Assembly (NCBI GenBank): GCA_019359615.1
Contig: JAHHHA010000034.1
Span: 1-63,223 of the forward strand
Direction: 5' to 3'
DNA: 63,223 bases
Source of the DNA: Cyanosarcina radialis HA8281-LM2
GTDB lineage: Bacteria > Cyanobacteriota > Cyanobacteriia > Cyanobacteriales > CCAP-1448
Shown here: positions 1-8,043 of the stretch, in pieces
Position numbering within the stretch: the stretch's first letter is position 1
How the letters are laid out: each line of letters opens with the position of its first letter
Program-made: the position numbers and the translations under genes
Notes under the pieces: generated by a model
Database searches by the model: none
What the model was told of the DNA's origin: nothing
What the model saw: only the letters and a program-made list of their open reading frames with translations

Positions 1-87
1 GCGTAAGTTAGGTTACTGGGGTATGCTTTACTCATGTTGGCTCTCTCAGGGCTGTCGATTTTGCTATTTGCAGCTTACACTGAGTGA

Positions 88-1002
88 GCTTTTTTACTGC
101 CTAACCGACTTTTCAAACGTCCTCTTAAACCTAGCAATCTGATTTGGGGTGAAGATGAAAGAATTTATCTGGTTGACTTCGGAGCGGTGCAAGACCAAGC
201 CGTACTCGAAGGTGCTACCTTTACTGTAGTTGGAACTTATGGCTACGTCCCCATGGAACAGTTTGGCGGTAGAGCCGTTCCAGCTTCAGATTTGTATGCT
301 TTAGGGGCAACTTTAATTCACCTATTGACTGGTATGGCTCCGGCCGATCTACCCCAGCGGGATGCCCGCATTGAATTTGTCGATCGAGTTAGTATAGATC
401 CCGGTTTAGTAAATTGGATTGGCAAACTCACCGAGCCTAGTCTGACAGAACGACTGAGTACGGCAAGGGAAGCTTTGGAAGCTTTGAAAAATAGACACAA
501 GCTCAGTCCGCCGATTACCAATCCCAAACCTGCGGGGAGCAAAATTCAACTGCAAAAGTCTGCTGCCCAATTAGAGATTAGAATTCCCAGGCGCGGTAAA
601 AAAGCTGTGAGAGTTTATTTATTGCTAGCGGCGATCGTTTCTACTCTATTTCCTTTTGTTTTTGTGCGCTTCCCAGATAGCTGGTATCTTCCTTTATTAA
701 TCTCGATCTTCGGCTGGTTCGGGATCGCGTCGATCGTTCTCCCCATTTTTAAGCAAACCGAACTATATTTCGATCGGGAAAATTTTGAGATTCGCTGGAT
801 GTTATTTGGTTGGTGTTATCGGCGGCTGCGAGGGAAAACAGTTTTAACCTACAAAATTTATGAAGAAGAAATGAAGGATAACAAAGTAGCTAGAGGAGTA
901 ACTATGGAAGATGGCAAACGCAAATTTACTACTACTCCATTAGCTACATTAGAACGCTTTTGGTTAATAAATGAGATTAGAGATTGGTTGAGATCGATTT
1001 AG
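88..1002 (+). pseudogene. 5'-truncated Ser/Thr protein kinase, C-lobe plus membrane tail
   Basis: The frame is open only after a stop at 85-87. It begins just before the catalytic loop: residues equivalent to KPSN (from about 130) are followed by VDFGAVQ, the DFG magnesium-binding motif, then the APE-like region (VGTYGYVPMEQ) and the C-lobe (SDLYALGATLIHLLTG). The N-lobe, the P-loop, the VAIK lysine and the HRD aspartate are absent; where HRD is expected the frame reads KRP. A GTG at 187 could start a 271-aa product. The rest is a two-segment membrane region (about 140-185 of that product) and a soluble tail, as in many cyanobacterial membrane-anchored Hanks-type kinases. It cannot be an active kinase as it stands; I infer a remnant of a longer gene. 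Confidence 0.7.
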
Positions 1003-1024
1003 ATAGTGAAAAATAACAAATATT

Positions 1025-1432
1025 ATGCGTAGTTTAAAATTTATCCCTTGGCGATCGCTGCTGGAAGTTTCTGCTCTGACTAATCTGGCAGTCATCTTAG
1101 TAGAATTACTATTGTCATTGGGCTACGAGCAGTCTGACAATCTTCGAGAAGCCCTATCGAGTCTCTATGCACCTCCACTAGGAACGATAACAATTGTTGC
1201 TATCGGTATTGGTGTAGGAGCATTAGCAGTTTACTTTCTCGAACGTTTATACCGAGGACGAGTTGTTATTAATACGTCCACACTATGGGCTTTAGCTCCC
1301 TGTTTGGGCCTGCTGATTTTGGTTAAATCCCTACTGCCTATACCATTTTCTTTAATCGATTTTAACGAAATTCAAGGGATCTCTGCGCTCGTGGGCATCT
1401 TTTGGCGAGGCCGTCCTTATTGGCGCTGGTAA
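1025..1432 (+). CDS. Small multi-pass membrane protein, unknown function
   Basis: This 135-aa product begins 22 bp after the kinase remnant on the same strand. It has hydrophobic segments at about 17-35, 55-75 and 88-106, a short loop with charged residues between segments 2 and 3, and an arginine/tryptophan-rich tail ending RGRPYWRW. I recognise no catalytic motif. Its position suggests it was co-transcribed with the kinase, so it may be a co-inherited membrane partner, but that is inference. Confidence 0.55.
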   Translation: MRSLKFIPWRSLLEVSALTNLAVILVELLLSLGYEQSDNLREALSSLYAPPLGTITIVAIGIGVGALAVYFLERLYRGRVVINTSTLWALAPCLGLLILVKSLLPIPFSLIDFNEIQGISALVGIFWRGRPYWRW

Positions 1433-1817
1433 TTACCTCATACAATCTGAGACGGAGCTTCGAGCCAGATGCAACCCATTTTACCGTACTTTGTTAGACA
1501 GTCATCAAGTTGGTCACATCTATTGGGAAGAACGCATAGTCTCAACAGCTAGCTCGCTCGGCTTGGGATTGCTACAATTGATTGTCGATCGCTCATATTT
1601 TTCTAACTTTTTATACAAACGATATCTGGCTTTTAACGATAAAGTTTTATATCTTAACAAAAGAAACAATAGTGTCAGGAACTAATGACCGAGATGTAAA
1701 TATAATTACTAGCCCCAGTAATGTATAGTAATTTGTAAATGTAACTGTAGTCGCTCCGCCAATGATTATAAAAACTTATTGCGGTGTTTGGTTTTACAAA
1801 TATGAGGAGAGGTAAAC
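1433..1817. other. Intergenic region upstream of sbtA
   Basis: This 385-bp gap holds only a 64-codon open frame (1491-1685) with no recognisable features and no good ribosome site, which I do not call. The 3' part is AT-rich and should contain the sbtA promoter. A TATAGT hexamer at 1724-1729 could be a -10 element, and AGGAGAGG just before 1818 is a strong ribosome-binding site for sbtA. Confidence 0.5.
1696..1709 (+). promoter_or_regulatory. NtcA-type palindrome GTAN8TAC upstream of sbtA
   Basis: GTAAATATAATTAC fits the NtcA consensus GTA-N8-TAC exactly, about 109 bp before the sbtA start. The possible -10 (1724-1729) lies only 14 bp downstream instead of the usual ~22, which weakens an activator role. 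The six-base consensus is expected about 15 times by chance in a window this long, so this is only a candidate. Confidence 0.25.
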
Positions 1818-2795
1818 ATGGATTTAAGCCTGATCTCATCTAATATCCTGAATCCACCAGTTTTGTTTTTCTTTCTAGGAATGACTGCTGTTTTTGTCAA
1901 GTCAGATCTAGAAATTCCTCAACCTTTGCCCAAGCTATTTTCGCTTTATCTGCTATTTGCGATCGGGTTTAAGGGAGGAGTCGAACTGGTCAAAAGTGGG
2001 ATTAACCAGGGAGTCATCCTGACAATTTTAGCAGCAATGGTGATGGCCTGTGCTGTTCCCGTGTATACCTTTTTCATTCTCAAGATCAAACTAGACGTAT
2101 ACAACGCCGCTGCGATCGCTGCTACCTATGGTTCCATTAGCGCCGTCACTTTTATCACCGCGAGTTCGTTTCTCGACCAACTGGGCATAGATTTTGGCGG
2201 TTACATGGTCGCCGCCCTAGCTTTAATGGAATCTCCAGCCATTATTGTGGGGTTGATCTTGGTCAAGGTATTCACCGCCAACGATGGCGAAGAAGAACGC
2301 GACTTTTCTTGGTCGGAGGTGCTGCAAGAAGCTTTCCTCAATAGTTCGGTTTTTCTGTTAGTTGGTAGTTTACTAGTCGGAATGCTCACAGGAGAACATG
2401 GCTGGGAAGTCATATCTCCGTTCTCTCAAGGGCTGTTTTACGGAGTCTTGACCTTCTTTTTATTAGATATGGGATTGGTGGCGGCTAGAAGAATTAAAGA
2501 TTTGCAAAAAGCTGGGATGTTCCTGATCTCTTTTGCCATATTAGTCCCATTAGTAAATGCTATAATTGGATTATTTATAGCCAAGTTTATCGGGATGCCA
2601 CGGGGCGACGCACTGTTGTTTGCCGTACTGTGTGCGAGTGCTTCTTATATAGCAGTTCCAGCCGCCATGAGGCTAACAGTGCCAGAAGCTAATCCTAGCC
2701 TATACGTTTCTAGCGCCCTAGCAGTAACGTTTCCCTTCAATATAATTGTCGGCATTCCGCTATACCTTTACGGCATCAATATGTTATGGAGATGA
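1818..2795 (+). CDS. sbtA: Sodium-dependent bicarbonate transporter SbtA
   Basis: The 325-aa protein has about ten hydrophobic segments in two inverted halves. It shows SbtA landmarks: an N-terminal PPVLFFFLGM segment, the FAIGFKGGVEL stretch, and the second-half YIAVPAAMRLTVPEANP stretch. SbtA is a high-affinity Na+/HCO3- symporter of the plasma membrane and part of the CO2-concentrating mechanism. The acidic loop DGEEERDFSW (about 155-165) lies between the two halves. An AGGAGAGG ribosome site supports the start. The gene overlaps sbtB by 10 bp and is followed by a carbonic anhydrase, so transport, its allosteric control and HCO3-/CO2 interconversion sit together. The family assignment is very secure. 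Confidence 0.95.
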   Translation: MDLSLISSNILNPPVLFFFLGMTAVFVKSDLEIPQPLPKLFSLYLLFAIGFKGGVELVKSGINQGVILTILAAMVMACAVPVYTFFILKIKLDVYNAAAIAATYGSISAVTFITASSFLDQLGIDFGGYMVAALALMESPAIIVGLILVKVFTANDGEEERDFSWSEVLQEAFLNSSVFLLVGSLLVGMLTGEHGWEVISPFSQGLFYGVLTFFLLDMGLVAARRIKDLQKAGMFLISFAILVPLVNAIIGLFIAKFIGMPRGDALLFAVLCASASYIAVPAAMRLTVPEANPSLYVSSALAVTFPFNIIVGIPLYLYGINMLWR

Positions 2796-3103
2796 AACCC
2801 GTGCACGAGGTCAAACGAGTAGAAATAATTGCCAGTTCAGTCGAACTGGGAAAAATCGTAGAAGGGTTAAAAAAATCCCAGATTCAAGGTTACACCGTGA
2901 TCGAAAATGTCAGCGGTCAAAATTCTAGGGGGGAAGCATCTGACGATCTTGCTAGCATCGTTTGCGTGATTGCTTTTTGCCTGCCCGACAGAATCAAAGC
3001 TTTAGTCGAAAATATCAAACCGATCCTCAATAAATTTGGAGGTACTTGTTATATCTCTGATGCCATGGAGATTCGATCGGTAAGATGCGTAGCTTCAATG
3101 TAA
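2786..3103 (+). CDS. sbtB: PII-like regulator of SbtA (SbtB)
   Basis: This 105-aa ferredoxin-fold protein of the PII superfamily overlaps the end of sbtA (ATG at 2786, sbtA stop ending 2795), so translation is probably coupled. SbtB trimers bind adenine nucleotides, including cAMP and AMP, and bind SbtA to block transport. The core KRVEIIASSVELGKIVEGLK and the terminal strand GGTCYISDAMEIR fit the family. The C-terminus stops at RCVASM and lacks the CGPxGC redox 'R-loop' described in SbtB of Synechocystis. That suggests a thioredoxin-insensitive variant. A second start two codons in (Met3) is possible. Confidence 0.9.
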   Translation: MEMKPVHEVKRVEIIASSVELGKIVEGLKKSQIQGYTVIENVSGQNSRGEASDDLASIVCVIAFCLPDRIKALVENIKPILNKFGGTCYISDAMEIRSVRCVASM

Positions 3104-3111
3104 TCAAAATT

Positions 3112-3140
3112 ATGAAGGCTGAATCGATTTCACCCTTCAT
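3112..3140 (+). other. Intercistronic hairpin between sbtB and the carbonic anhydrase gene
   Basis: Perfect 7-bp arms ATGAAGG/CCTTCAT enclose a further TGAA/TTCA pairing after one C:C mismatch. No T-tract follows, so this is not a classical terminator. It may protect the upstream sbtAB part of a shared mRNA or cause partial attenuation. Confidence 0.4.
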
Positions 3141-3163
3141 GATTCATCATTCAATAAGGTGTT

Positions 3164-3874
3164 ATGGAGAGAATGGAAAATTCGATCGATCGCCGTCATT
3201 TTTTGCAACTAGCAGGAGTTAGTTTGACGGCAGCAGCAACAGGCAGCGGGGCATGGTTAACGCAGACAGCACCAGCGCGAGCCGAGGAAATCGCCCAATC
3301 CCTCGACCCGGAACAAGCACTGAAACGGTTGTTAGATGGCAATCAGCGGTTCTTGCAGCAACAGCTAAAAAACCCCGATCGATCGAAGGAACGCCTGAAA
3401 GAACTGGCGCAGGTACAACATCCATTCGCCACCATCCTCAGTTGTGCCGATTCGCGGGTAGCCCCAGAGATTTTGTTTGACGAAGGCATGGGAGACTTAT
3501 TCGACGTGCGCGTCGCTGGCAACGTCGTTACCCCTGAAGTCCTCGGTAGCTTGGAATATGCCGTAGCCGTGCTGAATACCCCTTTAGTGATGATTTTAGG
3601 TCACGAACGGTGCGGTGCGGTGACAGCAGCGATTAAAAACGAACGGATTTCTAATAATGTCAGTGCTTTGGTAAAAGCGATCGCTCCAGCTATAAGCAAG
3701 GTAAAAGATAAAGATGGCGATGTTATCGAGCAGGCGGTAGTCGCCAACGTCCACTATCAGATCGAACAGTTGAAGCAAAATTCAGTAATTTTGTCAGAGC
3801 GATCGCTAGAAGGCAAACTCAAAGTAATTGGCGGGCGTTACGATCTCGACACTGGAGAAGTTACCCTCGTTTAA
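3164..3874 (+). CDS. ecaB: Tat-exported beta-class carbonic anhydrase (EcaB-like)
   Basis: The 236-aa product interconverts CO2 and HCO3-. The N-terminus is a twin-arginine signal (DRRHFLQLAG, hydrophobic h-region, ARA-type cleavage site near 39). The mature part carries the beta-CA zinc site: Cys in SCADSR and the His/Cys pair in GHERCGA, with the Asp-Arg dyad also in SCADSR. It therefore acts in the periplasm or lumen, as described for EcaB of Synechocystis. An AAGG ribosome site stands before the 3164 ATG; Met4 is an alternative start. It lies 60 bp after sbtB on the same strand and probably belongs to the same carbon-acquisition unit, supplying HCO3- to SbtA at the cell surface. Confidence 0.9.
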   Translation: MERMENSIDRRHFLQLAGVSLTAAATGSGAWLTQTAPARAEEIAQSLDPEQALKRLLDGNQRFLQQQLKNPDRSKERLKELAQVQHPFATILSCADSRVAPEILFDEGMGDLFDVRVAGNVVTPEVLGSLEYAVAVLNTPLVMILGHERCGAVTAAIKNERISNNVSALVKAIAPAISKVKDKDGDVIEQAVVANVHYQIEQLKQNSVILSERSLEGKLKVIGGRYDLDTGEVTLV

Positions 3875-3888
3875 AATCGAACGGACAG

Positions 3889-4368
3889 ATGAAAGTTAGA
3901 TGGGCAACTCCTAATGATGTGTCGCTAATTTTCTCGTTTATCGACAAGAAAGCCGAATTCGATCGCTCTATCGGTGCGTTTTCGGGCCAGTTGCAAGTAT
4001 CTGAAGACAAGCTCCGCAAAACCATTTTTGGCACGCTGCCATTTGCTTCAGTGCTATTTGCCGAATCTGAGGAAAAAGCGATCGGATTTGCCTTGTATGG
4101 ATTTAGGTATTCATCATTTGCGGGCCAGCCTAGCATTTGGCTCGACGATCTCTACGTCGATGAAGATATGAGGAGCCAGGGAGCGGGGATGCTATTAATG
4201 CGTTATCTGGCTAATATTGCCGAAGAAAACGACTGCACTCATATTGCTTGGAATGCTGATGCCCGTAACCTTCGAGGGCTAAGTTTTTATCAGCGATTGG
4301 GAGCAGAAGTTACCGAACAGCACGGAAATAGATGTTTTTTGAAGTGGTTGCCGCCTTGGTTAAGTTAA
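3889..4368 (+). CDS. GNAT-family N-acetyltransferase (diamine/polyamine type)
   Basis: The 159-aa protein has the GNAT fold: the acetyl-CoA binding motif is RSQGAGMLLMRYL (about 101-113), preceded by the strand WLDDLYVDEDM and followed by NLRGLSFYQRLGAE. The wording WLDDLYV close to the CoA loop is typical of spermidine/spermine or diamine acetyltransferases, but the substrate is not determined by this. It starts 14 bp after the carbonic anhydrase stop, so it may be carried on the same transcript without sharing a function. Confidence 0.85.
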   Translation: MKVRWATPNDVSLIFSFIDKKAEFDRSIGAFSGQLQVSEDKLRKTIFGTLPFASVLFAESEEKAIGFALYGFRYSSFAGQPSIWLDDLYVDEDMRSQGAGMLLMRYLANIAEENDCTHIAWNADARNLRGLSFYQRLGAEVTEQHGNRCFLKWLPPWLS

Positions 4369-4386
4369 TAGTAAAAAACCAAAAAC

Positions 4387-4579
4387 AAAAAATCAATTTG
4401 GATAGAGCCTAGAAGTCTAATCATCTTAAAAAATGAGGCCAGATATCAATGGATGCACGGCATTCCAGCTAGAAAATCAGATCGGCATGGTGACAGACTT
4501 TTGACTCGCGGACGAAGAGTGTCTTTAACCTTCAGAAAAGTTATACTCGATCGGTCGCTAGGTGCGATTCGATCGTAAC
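4387..4579 (+). pseudogene. AlkB-like 2-oxoglutarate/Fe(II) dioxygenase, C-terminal fragment
   Basis: One frame reads IWIEPRSLIIL, NEARYQWMHGIPARKSDR and then RRVSLTFRKVI before a TAA. This is the C-terminal part of AlkB DNA/RNA-demethylase homologues: the third iron ligand His in MHGI, the conserved RKSDR, and the 2-oxoglutarate-binding Arg in SLTFR. Everything upstream of it, including the HxD ligands, is missing and there is no start codon, so only about 55 residues of a roughly 200-aa enzyme remain. It lies between the acetyltransferase and the 2H phosphoesterase. I read it as a relic of a deleted alkB-type gene. Confidence 0.65.
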
Positions 4580-4629
4580 GATCACTTATTTTGTTGTAAA
4601 TTAAGCGTTGAAACTCCTCGTTACGCCCT

Positions 4630-5166
4630 ATGCCCAGATCTCTACTGGCGATCGCATATCCCAAGATTTCCGCAGCAGACCGAGATTGGATGCAAAGCCT
4701 GCGCCAAAAGTACGACGCATTATATATAGATGTGGTCGAGCCGCACTTTACTTTAGTATTTCCCGTCTTTGACATCGACGAAACCAAGTTTGTGGCTCAT
4801 ATCAGGCAGCAAGTAGAGGAGATCGAAGCGTTCGAGTTCGTCATTCGATGTGCCGTTCTAGGTGACGATGCCTTTAGCGATTACACTCATGTTTTTTTAG
4901 TTCCAGATGAAGGTCATAGCAATGTCGTCAAATTACACGATCGCCTGTATACCGGATTGCTAGCAAGGGAGTTGCGCCTAGATATTCCCTTCGTCCCTCA
5001 CATCGGGGTAGCTAATTCCCCCGATGCCAAAGCCTGTAAAAAATTGGTAGATGAGTTAAATAGCAAAGAATTGGCGATCGAGGGCAAAGTAGAAAATATT
5101 GATGTCATTTGGTACGAAGACGATAAAGTTGGCATTATTGATCGAATTTCCTTGAAGTCAGGCTAA
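4630..5166 (+). CDS. 2H phosphoesterase / 2'-5' RNA ligase-like protein
   Basis: This 178-aa product has the two-lobed 2H fold pattern, with PHFTLVF at about 36-42 and PHIGVA near 120. The family signature is two H-h-[TS]-h tetrads. The first is intact; in the second the Thr/Ser is replaced by Gly (HIGV), so catalysis may be altered. Members cleave or ligate 2'-5' or cyclic phosphodiesters in RNA or nucleotides. It stands alone on the plus strand, with a convergent minus-strand gene downstream. Confidence 0.75.
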   Translation: MPRSLLAIAYPKISAADRDWMQSLRQKYDALYIDVVEPHFTLVFPVFDIDETKFVAHIRQQVEEIEAFEFVIRCAVLGDDAFSDYTHVFLVPDEGHSNVVKLHDRLYTGLLARELRLDIPFVPHIGVANSPDAKACKKLVDELNSKELAIEGKVENIDVIWYEDDKVGIIDRISLKSG

Positions 5167-5301
5167 ATGGTGGTGAAATGGGCACGGTTTCCCCCCTAAT
5201 GCTGGGAGAGCCGCATTTGAAGTCAATTAACCAGTGGTACAACAAGCAGCGATCGACCATGAAAGAGGGCAAACCTCAAGGATTTTGGTCGAGAACTCTT
5301 T

Positions 5302-5574
5302 TCATGGTCCAGCGAAAACGGCATCTTCAATGTCTTGACGAGTTAGGGAATATCTGAAGGAGCGCGAAATGTCTTTGCTTCCTTCACCAGCTTCGAGGTA
5401 GCGCACGACTAACTCTTCTACATCCAGCCAGATTTCTGCTTTCCACAAAGGGCGCACGACTCGCCAGCAGTGGAGTTCGGTTGAATCTTGTTCGCAGCCT
5501 TGGCTTTTGAGCCACTCCTCAATTTCCGGTAGGGGATGGCTATAAAGGGGAAGATCGGCATCGGGAAGAGTCAT
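5302..5574 (-). CDS. DUF3143 family protein
   Basis: This 90-aa soluble acidic protein opens with LPDADLPLYSHPLPEIEEWL and contains the core WRVVRPLWKAEIWLDVEELVVRYL. The pattern matches the cyanobacterial DUF3143 family, which has no assigned function. It follows a DnaJ-domain gene on the same strand after 29 bp of AAAAGTC repeats. I recall that these two families are often neighbours in cyanobacteria, which would suggest a shared role in protein folding or assembly; this is inference. Confidence 0.7.
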   Translation of the reverse strand: MTLPDADLPLYSHPLPEIEEWLKSQGCEQDSTELHCWRVVRPLWKAEIWLDVEELVVRYLEAGEGSKDISRSFRYSLTRQDIEDAVFAGP

Positions 5575-5583
5575 AAATCAATT

Positions 5584-5616
5584 CAAAAGTCAAAAGTCAA
5601 AAGTCAAAAGTCAAAA
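5584..5616. repeat. Tandem heptamer repeat (AAAAGTC)n, STRR type
   Basis: About four and a half copies of AAAAGTC lie between the DUF3143 and DnaJ genes and run into the 3' end of the DnaJ frame, which terminates inside the repeat (tail ...GIFDF). The same heptamer recurs at 22561-22583, 22848-22874 and around 36770-36820. Short tandemly repeated repetitive heptamers of this kind are known in filamentous cyanobacteria. Confidence 0.85.
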
Positions 5617-6140
5617 ATCCCCCAGAGCGGAGCCAGATTTGCCGCCTCTAAAAAGATGGTAGGGAAAGTGGATATGCGAACAGCGAAATCTCCTCTAGTT
5701 AAGCCGATCGCGATCGCTAATATCAGGCAACCGACGAAAGTTAAACCCAAAATAAATAGGACAAAAATTTCGCCGCTAGAAAGCGGGCGATCGGTAGGAT
5801 CGAGATAGGCAGAAGAGGAATACTTCGATCGATCTCGATCTACTACCAGGTTCAAGTCTGGAGGCGGTTGGATGACACTGATGCGAGAATAGCCGATTTG
5901 GCGATCGTAAGCAGCGCGGCGTTCTGGATTGCTGAGAGTGGCATAAGCTTCGTTGAGTTGCTGGAATTTGGCAGTGGCGATCTGAGTTGGCAGATCGGTA
6001 GTATCGGGATGGTAGCGTTTGCTTAACTCCCGATAGGTGCGGCGAATTTCGGCAGGTGATGCCGACGGATGCAGTCCCAAGAGATTGTAATGGCTATTTG
6101 CCCATCTGGATAAATCTGCTGCGCCTCGCTCCTGAGTCAT
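5604..6140 (-). CDS. DnaJ-domain membrane protein
   Basis: The 178-aa protein has an N-terminal J domain (about 15-83) with the essential HPD triad in RYHPDTTD and the helix IV end NPERRAAYDRQIGY. A linker of about 40 residues leads to a single transmembrane segment (about 128-150). It probably recruits a DnaK to the membrane. The last roughly 20 residues (ISTFPTIFLEAANLAPLWG...) look unrelated to the family and end in the AAAAGTC repeat, so the original C-terminus may have been replaced by repeat insertion. Confidence 0.85.
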   Translation of the reverse strand: MTQERGAADLSRWANSHYNLLGLHPSASPAEIRRTYRELSKRYHPDTTDLPTQIATAKFQQLNEAYATLSNPERRAAYDRQIGYSRISVIQPPPDLNLVVDRDRSKYSSSAYLDPTDRPLSSGEIFVLFILGLTFVGCLILAIAIGLTRGDFAVRISTFPTIFLEAANLAPLWGIFDF

Positions 6141-6353
6141 TTAAACCCCCAGAAGGCGATCGCCACAACGAGTTAGCGTTTGGCCAGGAGTACGGCTAAT
6201 AGGGCGCAGGTTTTGTGTTTGCATTCAAGATTGTCGATCGAGATTGCCACTTATGGATGCTAATGCCAGAGTGGATTAATGTATGCTAGCCAATACTTGT
6301 AGCGCGGTGCAACTGCGGTGATGTAAACCAGGTTATCTTTGCTTGCAGCCGAC

Positions 6354-7754
6354 TTACTTTGAGCGTTCATGAGAAAGGCTGGTGATGCCATTTGTAACTC
6401 TATGTTGCTCGATCGCTCCACCAATTGCTGATAGCAGCAACCAAGACAGAGTATTTACCCGAAAATCGAAGATGGTAACATCTGTCAGATTGAAGAGCAT
6501 ACAACCGCCAAAAGCTAATAGATAGGTAAATAAAAAGAGTCGAGTCGGGGCCAACTCGGCGGACGACAATCGGATCGAGAGCCAGACAGCTTTAGCTAGC
6601 ACCCAACCGACTAAACTCAAAAATAAAATCGTTGCTGGAATGCCAGTTTCAGCCGTCAGCATCAATACCAGGTTGTGGGGATGTCCCAGCCAAACGTGAC
6701 TGTGCGCTTCGTAGAGAGGAGTGAAACTGCGCAAACCCCAACCAGTCCAAGGGCGAGCCTCGGTTAATTTCCAAGCAAACTGCCACTGGGTCGTGCGGAA
6801 CGTTTCTGGCGTTCGATCTGGATACAATTGGTCGTTGAGCCGCGCCCAAAAGAAAGCCGGGACGATCGCTCGCAGCCATTGTTGAATGGGGTTGGGAGCG
6901 AAAGCCGCTCCGATGACGCTAGCTGCAATGGCGATCGCTATCCCTACCAGAATGCGCCAGCCTTGGTAAAGGGCAAAAGCCAGACAGCTTAAGATAATTA
7001 TTGCCCAGGCATTGCGAGAATTAGTTAATACCAAAGCGATCGCGCTGCCGATTTGCAGGGCGCTCAAGCCGAGCCAGGTCAGAGAGGGGGAGAAGGGGAG
7101 AGGGGGAGAGGGGGAAGAGGGCGAAGAATGAATGTCTCCTTGTCTCCTTGTCTCGTTATCCCTCTTTCTTCTAGCTTTTACTTGTGATAGTAGTTTATTG
7201 CTCTCTTCAATCCACAAACCCAGCCCCAAAACAAATGGAATCTGAAGGTAGGCAGCTAAGGTATTAGCGTAGTTGAATACTGAAGACATCCTGCCTAGGG
7301 GATTGCCACCAGGTTGGAGCATCCAACCAAAGATAGGTCGCAGATCGATCCCACTCCAGCCCCCTAGTATCTGTCCTAAGCCTAGAATTACTACTGGTAT
7401 TGAAGAGAGGACGATCGCCCATGCCATTTGCCGCAACTGAGTCGTACTTTGAATTAAGACGCTAAACCCAGCAAAAAAGGCCAAGAAAGGCAAGAAATTT
7501 CCTAACCCAGCCAAGGCATCAAAGCGGTTATCGGCAAAGCAGGCAGTGACGAGCAACACGACACCGAGGAGCGCCAATCCCCGATTAACAGGACGCTGGG
7601 TAATGGTGCGGAAATTTTGTCGCCAAACTAAGATTAAAGCTAAAGCTAGCCCGATCGCTCCTACTACAGGCATCAGGGGGAAAACCATCAACCCTATAGT
7701 TGCCGATCTCCAAGCTGTTCGTAAGTGGCGGTGGGGATGAGGAAAAGTTAGCAA
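6354..7754 (-). CDS. O-antigen ligase / polymerase family membrane protein
   Basis: This 466-aa protein has about 11-12 hydrophobic segments and the Wzy_C/WaaL-type domain, with the large periplasmic loop (WTGWGLRSFTPLYE, AHSHVWLGHPHNLVLMLTAETG) that carries the family's conserved His and Arg residues. The family joins or polymerises undecaprenyl-linked glycans; cyanobacterial IctB belongs to the same superfamily. Residues about 193-225 (RKRDNETRRQGD then Ser/Pro-rich) are encoded by a low-complexity repeat (7080-7185) inserted in frame in a cytoplasmic loop. Acceptor and donor are unknown. Confidence 0.85.
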   Translation of the reverse strand: MLTFPHPHRHLRTAWRSATIGLMVFPLMPVVGAIGLALALILVWRQNFRTITQRPVNRGLALLGVVLLVTACFADNRFDALAGLGNFLPFLAFFAGFSVLIQSTTQLRQMAWAIVLSSIPVVILGLGQILGGWSGIDLRPIFGWMLQPGGNPLGRMSSVFNYANTLAAYLQIPFVLGLGLWIEESNKLLSQVKARRKRDNETRRQGDIHSSPSSPSPPLPFSPSLTWLGLSALQIGSAIALVLTNSRNAWAIIILSCLAFALYQGWRILVGIAIAIAASVIGAAFAPNPIQQWLRAIVPAFFWARLNDQLYPDRTPETFRTTQWQFAWKLTEARPWTGWGLRSFTPLYEAHSHVWLGHPHNLVLMLTAETGIPATILFLSLVGWVLAKAVWLSIRLSSAELAPTRLFLFTYLLAFGGCMLFNLTDVTIFDFRVNTLSWLLLSAIGGAIEQHRVTNGITSLSHERSK

Positions 7755-8043
7755 CGCAGAAAAAATTATTTTTATTCTAGTGTGTTGCTCTCCAGCCTAC
7801 ACCTGGGACAGGCTAGAAGCCTATCCCACAAGAATATACTTCACTCAATTGAGAAATGGTATAAACCCGAAGGGAAATGAGTATCTATCAACTTTTAAAA
7901 GAGGTTTATTTGTCGATCGCCAAGTGATGAAGTCAAGAACTAATGGTATATAAATCGCTTTTTGCGGGCAACAGATACCCCAATAATTTTATCTTCAAAC
8001 CTCATCTTTTTAGGTGTAGGATAATTTCCCATTTCATCATCGA
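7755..8043. other. Intergenic region with a hairpin repeat
   Basis: This 289-bp gap holds the hairpin at 7804-7828, listed separately. A 67-codon minus-strand frame at 7940-8143 overlaps the YaaW-like gene out of frame and is not credible. I see no RNA gene. Confidence 0.4.
7804..7828. repeat. TGGGACAGGC hairpin repeat, copy 1
   Basis: Arms TGGGACAGGC/GCCTATCCCA enclose a 5-nt loop and are followed by CAAGAAT. Related hairpins (TGGGAcAGcc...ggCTaTCCCA) occur at 10023-10047, 42315-42341 and 55673-55703, so this is a dispersed intergenic family in the genome. Confidence 0.75.

Noticed and set aside
1491-1685. 64-codon plus-strand frame between the small membrane protein and sbtA
   Set aside because: No ribosome site, no recognisable sequence pattern, and it runs into the AT-rich sbtA promoter region.
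4446-4787. 113-codon minus-strand frame
   Set aside because: Antisense to the AlkB remnant and the start of the 2H phosphoesterase, both of which show family motifs on the plus strand.
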